From contig JBBTBY010000098.1 of assembly GCA_038043445.1 (NCBI GenBank), forward strand, positions 1 to 38,214: 38,214 nt of DNA, written 5' to 3'. Shown one piece after another: positions 1 through 7,733 of the stretch. The DNA comes from Spirochaetota bacterium (lineage in GTDB: Bacteria; Spirochaetota; Brachyspiria; Brachyspirales; JACRPF01). The position numbers were made by a program, and so were the translations under genes. Below the pieces are notes generated by a model. The model ran no database searches. It worked only from the letters and a program-made list of their open reading frames with translations, and was not told the DNA's origin. How positions within the stretch are numbered: position 1 is the stretch's first letter; each line of letters begins with the position of its first letter.

Positions 1-1094
1 GCATTGCCTGCTATGCCCCGTATGGAACCGTACATCCCCGATGCGTTGCGCATGACCTTGTCTATCTGTTTCTCGCGCTCTTTCCAGAGCCGCTCCATCG
101 CGCGTTTCTCCTGATCTATCTCGGAGCGCATTTCGGTGAACCCCTCGACTATGGCCTCCATCTGCATGCGGAATTCATCGCCCGTGAGGAATTGATAAAG
201 AAGCGTCATCTTATCGCCGGTGTTCTCCTGAACGGCACGCACCGAATCGATGCGCACGAGCGATTCGCGCAGCACCATGGCAACGCCGTCCAATTCATGG
301 AAACTGCATACCCACACGCCTTCACGCAGACCGAATCGATGCATATCCTTCGGCATCGCCTCCGTTATCAGAACGGCGATCTCCGCCTTGGCGGCGCGCT
401 GGTCTTCGCGGACCTTCTCGAGCCACGAGTCGCTGAACGCCTTGGTGCGCTTGCTTTCATAGAGTATCTTTCCGCACGACGTCTGCGCCTCGGTGCGCAC
501 CGTCTGCAGCGCGTCCGCGCCTTTCGTGCCTTTGGGCACTTCATCGATGATATCGAACGGGAACAAACGGGCGAGCCTCTTCTCGACCTCTATCTCCATC
601 ACCTCGCCCTGCTGCTGCATCGACCCCTGCTCGGCGCGCCGTTTCATCTCCTCGATGAGCACCTTCTGGTCGTCGAGTTGTTTTCTCATATCGAGCATCC
701 GAAGCTCGTTCTTCTCCTGTTCCGCCAGACGCGCTTTTTCCTCGATGCCCTGCTGCTGTGCAAGGAGATCCTTCTGCATGGCAAGGGACATCTCCTCCTC
801 GCGTGCCTTGAGCGCCTGTTCTTTCGTGAGTATCTCTATCTCCTTCTTCTTGAGCTCGACGTTCTCTTTGCGCCGTTTCTCGTTCTCCTCCACGAGCTGC
901 GCTATCTTCGCCTCCTGTTCCTCCTCCGCCGTCTTCGCGGCCTTGAGCAGAAGCTCCTCCCGTTCCGCATCGAATTTCCGGCGGAATTGCGCTTCTATGT
1001 CCTTTGACGCCTCTTCGCGTATGCGCTTTTCCAGCGCCTCTTCGACGTTGAATTCATGCCCGCATTTGGGGCAGCTGACGCTCGGTGTGCTCAT
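1..1094 (-). CDS. DUF2130-family coiled-coil protein (3' end outside window)
   Basis: The frame starts at an ATG at 1094, preceded by GAGGAG eight bases upstream, and stays open to the window edge (about 364 codons seen). The first 16 residues carry a zinc-ribbon-like CPKCGHEF (C8, C11). Residues about 18-165 are a long charged coiled coil rich in Glu, Lys and Gln. Residues about 165-290 form a globular part with a YESK motif near 212-215 and a WLEKVREDQ motif, the usual pattern of DUF2130 and suggestive of a degenerate PD-(D/E)XK fold. A second coiled segment follows (about 310-345). The family's function is unknown; association with DNA or a nuclease-like role is inference. It has its own promoter of the shared dyad type (1131-1163) and runs in the same direction as the nuclease-helicase upstream of it. 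The C-terminal tail cannot be judged. Confidence 0.85.
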   Translation of the reverse strand, partial: MSTPSVSCPKCGHEFNVEEALEKRIREEASKDIEAQFRRKFDAEREELLLKAAKTAEEEQEAKIAQLVEENEKRRKENVELKKKEIEILTKEQALKAREEEMSLAMQKDLLAQQQGIEEKARLAEQEKNELRMLDMRKQLDDQKVLIEEMKRRAEQGSMQQQGEVMEIEVEKRLARLFPFDIIDEVPKGTKGADALQTVRTEAQTSCGKILYESKRTKAFSDSWLEKVREDQRAAKAEIAVLITEAMPKDMHRFGLREGVWVCSFHELDGVAMVLRESLVRIDSVRAVQENTGDKMTLLYQFLTGDEFRMQMEAIVEGFTEMRSEIDQEKRAMERLWKEREKQIDKVMRNASGMYGSIRGIAGN

Positions 1095-1130
1095 TGCGTG
1101 TACTCCTCGATGTTCTTCCTATGGGGGAAC

Positions 1131-1163
1131 AGTATACCATGGCCGGGCGACAAAAGCTGTCGT
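1131..1163 (-). promoter_or_regulatory. Dyad promoter of the DUF2130 gene (site 1)
   Basis: On the minus strand ACGACA-GCTTT-TGTCGC (1163-1147) is followed by exactly 10 bases and a TATACT -10 hexamer (1136-1131), which has an extended TGg. The ATG lies 36 bases further on. There is no TTGACA-like box 16-18 bp upstream of the -10. It matches the other seven sites of the class. Confidence 0.6.
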
Positions 1164-1175
1164 AAGGCACGGTCG

Positions 1176-4100
1176 TTACCGGTATGTTTTCACCCAGCAC
1201 AATGTATTCACCAGCGCCATCTGCTCGGGCGTTGTGCATTTTATCGCCGTGAGCAGCGGGTTCGCGACGACAATAGCAAGGCATTTCGCACGCGATATGG
1301 CGACATTCAGGCGATTTTTGCTGAAGAGGAATTCCAGATGGCGCGGGAGCTCGTTTTCGTCCGAAGTGGTCATGGATACGATGACCACCTCCGCCTCCTG
1401 ACCCTGGAATTTATCCACCGTTCCCACGCGTGCCTCTTTTCCGAGGGTTCGCTTAAGCAGGTTCACCTGCATATTGTACGGCGCCACGACAAGGATATTC
1501 CTCTCTGTCATACCGTGCACGACGCCGTCCTTGTCCGTATAGCGCTGCCTGAGCGCATTCGCATATATCTCCTTGATCACCGCGGCCTCTTCTTTGCTCA
1601 TCTGCGAGCAACCGGCATGCGTAATGGGATGGAACACGATGCCGCTTGGCCGAAGCGATGGATGCGCATCCTTCGAGAGCGTAAGCACACGCTTCACATT
1701 GTCCGGGTGCGGTTCTAGGCGTGAATCGTACACCGCATCCGATATGAATCGGCAGACGTCGGGATGCATGCGCCATGAATTTTCAAGGAATATTCCCCGC
1801 TCCGCCGGTATAACGGCCATTCCTTCGAGGAGATAATCGAGCGATGAATCCCCTGAGCGGCCCGGATGCACTCCTTGTATGGGCTGACCGAGCTGCATCT
1901 GATCACCGAGAAGAACGATGTTCTTCGCGCTCAAGCCAATGGCCGTGAGATACGCCAACGAGACCTGGCCGGCCTCATCGACGAAAAGATAGTCAAGATG
2001 CTGATCGGCATTCTCGTCGGAAAACAGCCATGCCGTTCCGGCGATGATATCATACTTCTCTTCCAGGGCCTCATCATTTTTGAAAACCGTGACGAAACTT
2101 CCCTTGTCATAATATGTTCCCTCATTCCCCTTAGTGCCCTTCTTTAACCCTCTGAACGATACACCTTCTTTCCCGGCGCATTCCACTACATCATCGAGGA
2201 TGTTGTGAATGGCCTTATGACTGTTCGATGTGACACCGATACGCTTCTTCGCCCGCAAGAGCGAGACGATGACATGCGAACCGGTATATGTCTTGCCGGA
2301 GCCCGGAGGCCCCTGGATGAAAAGATGACTGCTGTCAAGGCGCGATACCGCATCTATTGCCGCTCCCGGCATCGATGCATGAACGGGCACCACCGCACCC
2401 GTACCGCCGATAAGCGACGGCAGGGATCTCAGGAGGATGCTGTTCACCGCGGGGTATGCATTGCCGCCCTCGATGATATCATCAGCATACCGGAACAGCG
2501 CTTCGGTTATACACTTCGCGTCCGGAGGGACACCGGGACCGATATTCATACGCGCAGGCAGCGGATCCTGTGTCTCCCCGATCTTTATCTTTATAGTGCA
2601 TAATTCATCGTCCATGACGATAGCCCTCAATGGTCTCCCGGTCTCGACCTCTGAGCAGTTATCGCCATTCTTTATCTTCGTGTCCTGTCCGGGATACGTG
2701 TACGTATACACGAACGAACGTTTCACGGGTACGGGATCCCCTGACTGCACAAGCCCCGTAAGACATGCAATATCCTCGGCTATCTCCTCTTCGGTCATGG
2801 TCCTGCGGTCATAGAGCTCCCAGAACGCCGGCTTATTCATGCGGCGCACGAAATCAAGGAGATGGAAGACGAGTTCGCGCCTATGATGATCCGCTGTCCA
2901 TGTACTGCGGTCCTCAGGAAGTTCACCGGTCAATGCCTTTCGGTATCGCTCGATACGCGCTTCATGCTCTTTCATGAACTCTGATACGGGCGTATCTTCA
3001 CCATCCGTTCCTGCAGCGTCTCTCGTCCATGGCATGTCTCCCGGCCGAAGCGTGATCAGCCAATCGCGGAGAAGCTTTGTGGAATGAACATCGTCCTCGT
3101 TGTACCGCGCTATATCGTCGAGCAGCTTCTGGTCCTTCGTGACCCGCCATTTTTCATACCATACGATGCTGTCCACCGCGTTCGTAACACCGCCCTCGCG
3201 GCCGGAGAAATAGAAATGCTCGATGTTCTTTATGGAATATTTCGGCTCAGAGACGCGCATGGCCTCGCGCACCACGCGGTAGAGGTCGACGAATTTCTGC
3301 CGACGCAGGAAATCGTCCATCTCGGCCTCGCGGGAAGCGTGCATCGACATGAGGCTTTTAAGCGCGGTCGTCTCGTACGGGGCGTAATGGTAGATATGCG
3401 CAGCGGGATATTTTTCCAGTCTGTCGACGGCATAATCGATGAAGCCCTCGAAAGCGGTCTTTTCCTCGGCGCGTGAATGTCCCCAGAACGCCTTGAACGT
3501 CCATTTCCCGGCGTCTTTGTAATACACGCCGAACAGATATTCCAATCCGCCCTCTTCCCATGGGTCGCCTTCCATATCGAAGAACATGTCGCCGTCGTCG
3601 GGTTTCGGCATGCGGTAGAATCCACGCTTTCCGCCTTCATCCAACAGAAGTATTTCATGATCCGGTTTTCCCGTTACCCGCGCCTTCACCTGCAGAGCCG
3701 CCTGCGAACGAAGCTTCTCGAGCGTCTCCGGCGCCATCTTGTCGACCTTCCGATCCGCGGGGATGTCCGCGAGCTGTTTCATCGTCCTTATTCCTGCGGC
3801 TTCGAGCCTCGATGTCTGCAGCCGGGTGATGTTCGCCGTGAGCGAGAGATGATCATCATCAGCCCATTTCTTTTCACAGATGCCGCGCCATCGGCACATG
3901 CCGCAATGCTCGCAGGGGAGCGGATATGTCGGTTCCGATATTTTCATATGCGCAAAAAAGCGATCCATGAGCGATGTGCAGTAGTGTGAATAATCGGCGC
4001 AGCGGTAACGAACGGTCTCATTGCTCCCGAGCACGACATGCATCTCTGCGGGTGCCGCCCCCTGCAGTTTATCCAGCAAGGATGAATAGAACGCGAGCTG

Positions 4101-4538
4101 TACGATGAATTTCGCCTTAGTGCTGTGCGCAAGCTTGGTATCCGCCGCCTCGTAGCGCCATGCGCCGAAACTCGATGGGCCATCGACCCGTATGAGTAAG
4201 TCCGCGAAACCGAGCAGGTCGCCGTTCATGAGCGTCGCCTGATAGATGACATCCGCGCCGTTCTGCATTGCTTTCAGTGTCGCCGCGGCACGGGCTGCAT
4301 TGTCGCCGCCCATCGCCTGAACATCGATGACGGTCTTTTTCTCCTTTTTCACCCGGGCAAGATACGCCGCCTCATGCTCAATGCCCTTGCGCTGTATGAG
4401 CTCGACGGCATCATCGACGGGTGTTCTTGGAAGCGGCGTGTCGAGGTCCTGCCGATCGAGCGTAGAGATGTGCGTGCATTCGATGAAGTTGGCGATATCG
4501 GTCGCCGAATAGATGATCCTTCCCGCCGCTTTCTGCAT
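1176..4538 (-). CDS. TM0106-type RecB-like nuclease / RNase H-like / SF1 helicase fusion
   Basis: This 1120-residue protein has three enzyme modules. Residues 1-225 are a RecB-family PD-(D/E)XK nuclease (D113, E130-x2-D-x-K135, Q147). It has an iron-sulphur cysteine set like that of Cas4/AddB (C21 plus C212, C215, C221). A helix-hairpin-helix-like stretch lies near 240-260. Residues about 315-495 are an RNase H-like exonuclease (FFDMEGDP at 319-326, HYAPYE, YNEDD near 489-493). Residues about 700-1100 are a Dna2/Upf1-like superfamily 1 helicase: Walker A GPPGSGKT 743-750, DEAG 854-857, GDQMQLGQP, DKFQGQE near 1042, NVAISRAK near 1078. This matches TM0106-type proteins, presumed to process DNA or RNA ends; the substrate is unknown. 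GGAGG six bases before ATG 4538 supports the start. The coding region ends 82 bases before the DUF2130 gene. Confidence 0.9.
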   Translation of the reverse strand: MQKAAGRIIYSATDIANFIECTHISTLDRQDLDTPLPRTPVDDAVELIQRKGIEHEAAYLARVKKEKKTVIDVQAMGGDNAARAAATLKAMQNGADVIYQATLMNGDLLGFADLLIRVDGPSSFGAWRYEAADTKLAHSTKAKFIVQLAFYSSLLDKLQGAAPAEMHVVLGSNETVRYRCADYSHYCTSLMDRFFAHMKISEPTYPLPCEHCGMCRWRGICEKKWADDDHLSLTANITRLQTSRLEAAGIRTMKQLADIPADRKVDKMAPETLEKLRSQAALQVKARVTGKPDHEILLLDEGGKRGFYRMPKPDDGDMFFDMEGDPWEEGGLEYLFGVYYKDAGKWTFKAFWGHSRAEEKTAFEGFIDYAVDRLEKYPAAHIYHYAPYETTALKSLMSMHASREAEMDDFLRRQKFVDLYRVVREAMRVSEPKYSIKNIEHFYFSGREGGVTNAVDSIVWYEKWRVTKDQKLLDDIARYNEDDVHSTKLLRDWLITLRPGDMPWTRDAAGTDGEDTPVSEFMKEHEARIERYRKALTGELPEDRSTWTADHHRRELVFHLLDFVRRMNKPAFWELYDRRTMTEEEIAEDIACLTGLVQSGDPVPVKRSFVYTYTYPGQDTKIKNGDNCSEVETGRPLRAIVMDDELCTIKIKIGETQDPLPARMNIGPGVPPDAKCITEALFRYADDIIEGGNAYPAVNSILLRSLPSLIGGTGAVVPVHASMPGAAIDAVSRLDSSHLFIQGPPGSGKTYTGSHVIVSLLRAKKRIGVTSNSHKAIHNILDDVVECAGKEGVSFRGLKKGTKGNEGTYYDKGSFVTVFKNDEALEEKYDIIAGTAWLFSDENADQHLDYLFVDEAGQVSLAYLTAIGLSAKNIVLLGDQMQLGQPIQGVHPGRSGDSSLDYLLEGMAVIPAERGIFLENSWRMHPDVCRFISDAVYDSRLEPHPDNVKRVLTLSKDAHPSLRPSGIVFHPITHAGCSQMSKEEAAVIKEIYANALRQRYTDKDGVVHGMTERNILVVAPYNMQVNLLKRTLGKEARVGTVDKFQGQEAEVVIVSMTTSDENELPRHLEFLFSKNRLNVAISRAKCLAIVVANPLLTAIKCTTPEQMALVNTLCWVKTYR

Positions 4539-4568
4539 ATGATGCCTCCGCAGAGTTCCAACAGGATA

Positions 4569-4596
4569 AAGATACCATGGCGGATGTTTTCGTCAA
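4569..4596 (-). promoter_or_regulatory. Sigma70-type promoter of the nuclease-helicase gene
   Basis: TTGACG (4596-4591), a 16-bp spacer and TATCTT (4574-4569) lie about 30 bases before the ATG at 4538. This is an ordinary housekeeping promoter and lacks the dyad found at neighbouring genes. Confidence 0.5.
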
Positions 4597-4648
4597 TAGG
4601 AGATCATCAAAGGGACAATGCGATCGACACGGCTGTATATCCTTAAAC

Positions 4649-4674
4649 TATCACATGATATGCGGCCCCAAGAA
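4649..4674. repeat. 26-bp dispersed repeat, copy A
   Basis: This copy matches 6283-6308 at 24 of 26 positions, and similarity continues weakly into a shared AATAGGA about 25 bases further on. It contains a near-palindromic TATCACATGATA. The two copies are in the same orientation and flank the RhuM-Fic gene and the HExxH remnant. Confidence 0.6.
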
Positions 4675-4730
4675 TACATTGTAGGGCCGAAAATAGGAAA
4701 GAGAAGAAGTGTCTCACGGAGAATTCACCT

Positions 4731-4766
4731 CTATCCCCCAACCCCTTTCCCCTCTAAGAAGGGGAG
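4731..4766. repeat. C-rich hairpin repeat, short form
   Basis: A run of C-rich bases (CCCCCAACCCC) is followed by a small hairpin TCCCCT/AGGGGA. It resembles a short version of the larger hairpin elements at 34547-34608 and 38010-38070. It sits just beyond the stop codon of the small HExxH frame and could act as its terminator. Confidence 0.45.
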
Positions 4767-4770
4767 TTGT

Positions 4771-5046
4771 TTATATCAGGACATAGCGCAGAACGCTCAG
4801 CCATTTTCGGCGCTTCAGATAATCCACTTCATCCTGATGCGCATGCGCCTCGCGCTCGAATGACAGCGCCATGTATGCTCTTATAATATCCCGATAGTAT
4901 ATAAGCTTAATGACGAGCTTGACCACATAGAATATATATCCAACAATGAAGAGCATATCGAGCATTTGCCGGAAGTGTATCTTCTCATGACGTATAACGG
5001 TATATCGATATGGACCTTGTATATCCGTACGGACAAGAATGAAGAT
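4771..5046 (-). pseudogene. 5'-truncated small HExxH membrane protein
   Basis: An open frame of 91 codons runs from just after a TAG (5049-5047) to a stop at 4771. The first ATG is internal (4965). The frame upstream of it is clearly meaningful, because it encodes RHEKIHFRQ (HExxH zinc motif, frame residues 20-24), then a hydrophobic segment (about 30-50) and SFEREAHAHQ (about 62-71), whose E-x-x-A could be the third zinc ligand as in gluzincins. I recall a family of about 100-residue hypothetical proteins, common in Bacteroidetes, with this layout and about ten more N-terminal residues. No ATG, GTG or TTG start lies between the TAG and the motif. The gene is therefore probably a 5'-truncated remnant, or it uses an unusual start. 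It follows the RhuM-Fic gene on the same strand. Confidence 0.5.
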
Positions 5047-5088
5047 CTATACCGGACTGCTCCTGATCCAGTGGATTAAAACGCTCGT

Positions 5089-6135
5089 TCAATTGCTTTT
5101 ATTTATGAGATTCACTATCACCTTCATAATGACGTCCTTCTCCTCAGGCCTGCTCTCGGCGATGAGCAGTGTCAGCGCAACGAGCGCATTGTCCGCCAGC
5201 CGTTTTGATCCGTCATCACGATACAGCAGTCCGTTCTTTGCAAGAAAGTGAAGGAATACCGAAGCAGCGATACGCTTGTTCCCGTCGACAAAACAATGGT
5301 CCTTCACAACATAGTATAGAAGTGCTGCGGCTTTCTCCTCGACGGCCTGCAAAAGATCGGCACCCGCATAGGTCTGATATACCGCTTCAATGGCGGCCCT
5401 GAACGCATCCCCGCCGCCCATGGCAAAAAGATCTGAACCGCCGTAAGAATTTTTCAGCTCATCGATAATGACAATTGCCTCATCATACGTCAATCGATAG
5501 AGCTCTTTCTTCGACGTGTCCCGAATCTCCAATGTGCCATGATCATAGCGATCAAGGACCTCAAGCGCATACCAATAATCCGCCACAACACGCAACAGCG
5601 CCTGTGCTTCAGACCCTGTCAGTTCGCGATGTATCACCACATTCGTCAGTAAACGTACGCTCTTTTCAAGATCTTTCAGACGTGCATTCTCTGCCACAAG
5701 ACGTTTTTCGTTGATCGTATAACCCTCTATAAGATGCCTGCGAAGTACTTCGGTGGCCCAGATACGGAATTGCGTGCCGCGTCTGGTGTTTACCCTATAT
5801 CCGACAGCAATTATCATATCGAGATTGAAAACCTTTATCGTGCGTTTTACCTGCCGTTCTCCTTCCGTTCGAACTGCTAAGATATCCTTAGTAGTTGAGC
5901 TCCGACGCAATTCACGGGCTCGATAGATATTCTGAATATGCATAATGATATTTTCACTGGTAGTACCGAACAATCCCCCCATATCCATTTGAGAAAGCCA
6001 AACCGTATCATCTTCCAGACGAACATCGATAGCGGTTTTCCCGTCATTGCTTCTATAGATGATCACTTCGCCATGCTGCGGGCTTTCATGTTCCATTCCA
6101 CGAACAGGCTTACGTTTATTTCGTGCTTTTTTCAT
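5089..6135 (-). CDS. RhuM-family protein with C-terminal Fic/Doc domain
   Basis: This is a 348-residue fusion. Residues about 20-150 match RhuM virulence-type proteins (TVWLSQMDMGGLFGTTSENIIMHIQNIY, VFNLDMIIAVGYRVNTRRGTQFRIWATEVLR), a DNA-binding-like module common in phage and toxin-antitoxin settings. Residues about 210-340 are a Fic/Doc domain with HCFVDGNK at 280-287. The motif has GNKR rather than GNGR, which in the Doc branch goes with phosphorylation of a target such as EF-Tu rather than AMP transfer; that activity is inferred here. The residue after HxF is D, as usual. GAGAGGG upstream supports the start at 6135, and a second ATG 13 codons in is possible. No separate antitoxin gene is visible, so the N-terminal part may control the toxin domain in cis. 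Confidence 0.85.
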   Translation of the reverse strand: MKKARNKRKPVRGMEHESPQHGEVIIYRSNDGKTAIDVRLEDDTVWLSQMDMGGLFGTTSENIIMHIQNIYRARELRRSSTTKDILAVRTEGERQVKRTIKVFNLDMIIAVGYRVNTRRGTQFRIWATEVLRRHLIEGYTINEKRLVAENARLKDLEKSVRLLTNVVIHRELTGSEAQALLRVVADYWYALEVLDRYDHGTLEIRDTSKKELYRLTYDEAIVIIDELKNSYGGSDLFAMGGGDAFRAAIEAVYQTYAGADLLQAVEEKAAALLYYVVKDHCFVDGNKRIAASVFLHFLAKNGLLYRDDGSKRLADNALVALTLLIAESRPEEKDVIMKVIVNLINKSN

Positions 6136-6282
6136 CGGTCAACCCTCTCGCACGCTATTCTATTCCTGCCGGCAGTATATGCAAGTCCCCTATCCTCTAG
6201 CGGCGGTGCGGAAATAAGAATACTATTTTTATACGTATGACGCGGACAACAAGCCAGTCAATACATCTGCATATTCTTATGA

Positions 6283-6308
6283 TATCACATGATATACGGC
6301 CCCGAGAA
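6283..6308. repeat. 26-bp dispersed repeat, copy B
   Basis: This copy matches 4649-4674 at 24 of 26 positions in direct orientation. Together the copies bracket about 1.6 kb that contains the RhuM-Fic gene and the HExxH remnant. Confidence 0.6.
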
Positions 6309-6335
6309 GCCCCATCGTAATAAGAAATAGGATTG

Positions 6336-6368
6336 AATATACTGAAAGGCTGCGACAAATATTGACGT
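6336..6368 (-). promoter_or_regulatory. Dyad promoter, leftward, no adjacent gene (site 2)
   Basis: On the minus strand ACGTCA-ATATT-TGTCGC (6368-6352) is followed by 10 bases and TATATT (6341-6336). The nearest leftward gene, RhuM-Fic, starts about 200 bases away at 6135, so a long leader or a lost gene is implied. Confidence 0.5.
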
Positions 6369-6400
6369 AACAATGCCCGGACAGGGGCGTTCGCGTGCTA

Positions 6401-6446
6401 TTGACATTACTCAACATCTTGAGTATATTTACTCAGCACATTGAGT
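6401..6446 (+). promoter_or_regulatory. Promoter with two tandem operators before AAA_14 gene
   Basis: A perfect TTGACA (6401-6406), 17-bp spacer and TATATT (6424-6429) precede the ATG at 6464. Two 16-bp inverted repeats, ACTCAACATCTTGAGT (6409-6424) and ACTCAGCACATTGAGT (6431-6446), start 22 bp apart, or about two helical turns. The first fills the spacer and the second covers the expected transcription start. A dimeric repressor binding side by side on one DNA face is the likely reading. Confidence 0.7.
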
Positions 6447-6463
6447 AAAATAAGAAGGATAGT

Positions 6464-7657
6464 ATGTATACACGCCTGCAGTATAAGGCCGTGTCGGAGC
6501 GGCTTAGTGAGCCGCGTAGGTACATCCAAATACTCTTCGGGCCGCGCCAGACGGGGAAGACCACGCTCGTACAGCAGGTGCTGGAACGCATCGCAATGCC
6601 TTCGCTCTATGTTTCTGCGGACAGTGCCGGGGCGGAATCGAATGCCTGGATAGACCAGCAGTGGGAGACGGCCCGCATCCGTCTGCGTACCGAAGGCAGG
6701 GGAAAAGGGTTCATTCTCGTGATCGATGAAGTACAGAAAGTGCACGATTGGAGTACCGCGATAAAAAGGCAGTGGGATAGGGACACGAAGGATGATCTCG
6801 GCATCAGGGTGCTCCTGCTTGGTTCATCGCCGTTGCTTATACAGCACGGCCTGCGCGAGACACTGGCAGGAAGATTCGAGATGATGCGTCTTACGCACTG
6901 GTCATATCCCGAAATGAAAAAAGCGTTCGGGTGTACCGTAGAACAGTTCATGTATTTCGGCGGATACCCCGGCGCGGCGGCGTTCATGGGCGATGAGGAC
7001 CGCTTCAGGCACTATGTGAAGGATTCTCTCATCGAAACGAGCATTACCAGGGATGTGCTCATGATGACGAGGATAGACAAACCCGCCCTGCTCAAGCGCC
7101 TGTTCGAGCTCGGCTGCCTGTATTCGGGACAGATAATGTCATACACAAAAATGCTCGGACAATTGGCCGATGCGGGCAATACGACGACACTGTCGCATTA
7201 TCTGGACCTTCTTGCCGGCGCAGGGATGATAAGCGGCATGCAGAAGTTCTCGATGAAGGCGGTGTATGCACGCTCATCAAGTCCGAAATTCATGGTGCTC
7301 AATACGGCGCTCATGACGGTGCAGATGGGATCATCCTTCAAGGAAGCGCAGGCGGACCCTGATCGATGGGGACGTATTTGCGAGTCTGCTGTCGGCGCAC
7401 ATCTGTTGAACGCTTCGGCGGACGGTACTATCCGGGTGTGCTATTGGCGCGAAGGCGATCATGAAGTCGATTTTGTCCTGTCAAAAGGGAAGAGCATCAT
7501 CGCCATTGAGGTCAAGAGCGGACGTTCGAGAGGCATTCCGATCGGCATTGGACCGTTCAGAAAGCGGTACGCATCCGCAAAAGTACTGCAGATCGGTACC
7601 GGCGGTATATCATTCGATGAATTCCTGTCACTGCCGCTTCCCGCCTTGTTCGAATAG
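6464..7657 (+). CDS. AAA_14 / DUF4143 ATP-binding protein
   Basis: This 397-residue P-loop ATPase has Walker A GPRQTGKT at 26-33, Walker B FILVIDEVQK around 83-92 and a sensor-like LLLGSSP at 118-123. These mark the AAA_14 group of archaeal-type ATPases. The C-terminal third (about 200-397) is DUF4143-like, with a winged-helix-like middle. It ends in a restriction-nuclease-like fold (E334-V-D336-F, IAIEVKSG near 347-353). The family is very common in accessory regions and its role is not established. AGAAGG before the ATG is a fair ribosome site. It has an elaborate operator-covered promoter and faces a second member of the same family (7734-8957), with only about 75 bases between the two stop codons. 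Confidence 0.88.
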   Translation: MYTRLQYKAVSERLSEPRRYIQILFGPRQTGKTTLVQQVLERIAMPSLYVSADSAGAESNAWIDQQWETARIRLRTEGRGKGFILVIDEVQKVHDWSTAIKRQWDRDTKDDLGIRVLLLGSSPLLIQHGLRETLAGRFEMMRLTHWSYPEMKKAFGCTVEQFMYFGGYPGAAAFMGDEDRFRHYVKDSLIETSITRDVLMMTRIDKPALLKRLFELGCLYSGQIMSYTKMLGQLADAGNTTTLSHYLDLLAGAGMISGMQKFSMKAVYARSSSPKFMVLNTALMTVQMGSSFKEAQADPDRWGRICESAVGAHLLNASADGTIRVCYWREGDHEVDFVLSKGKSIIAIEVKSGRSRGIPIGIGPFRKRYASAKVLQIGTGGISFDEFLSLPLPALFE

Positions 7658-7733
7658 CACGTTACGATATGCCCGCATTAATTCATGTCGTCCCGGGCGC
7701 CGGAAAGTCATGGCATGTTTAAAGCGGTCGATA

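Larger units (their letters stand above)
6136..6463. other. Intergenic region between RhuM-Fic and AAA_14 genes
   Basis: No coding frame of note is present. The stretch holds copy B of the 26-bp repeat, an orphan leftward dyad promoter (6336-6368), and the TTGACA/TATATT promoter with two palindromic operators that belongs to the ATPase gene at 6464. Confidence 0.6.

Noticed and set aside
493-1401. Long plus-strand frame of 302 codons
   Set aside because: It is antisense to the DUF2130 coiled-coil gene and is Ser/Arg-rich, as expected from the shadow of a Glu/Lys-rich gene; no ribosome site or motif.
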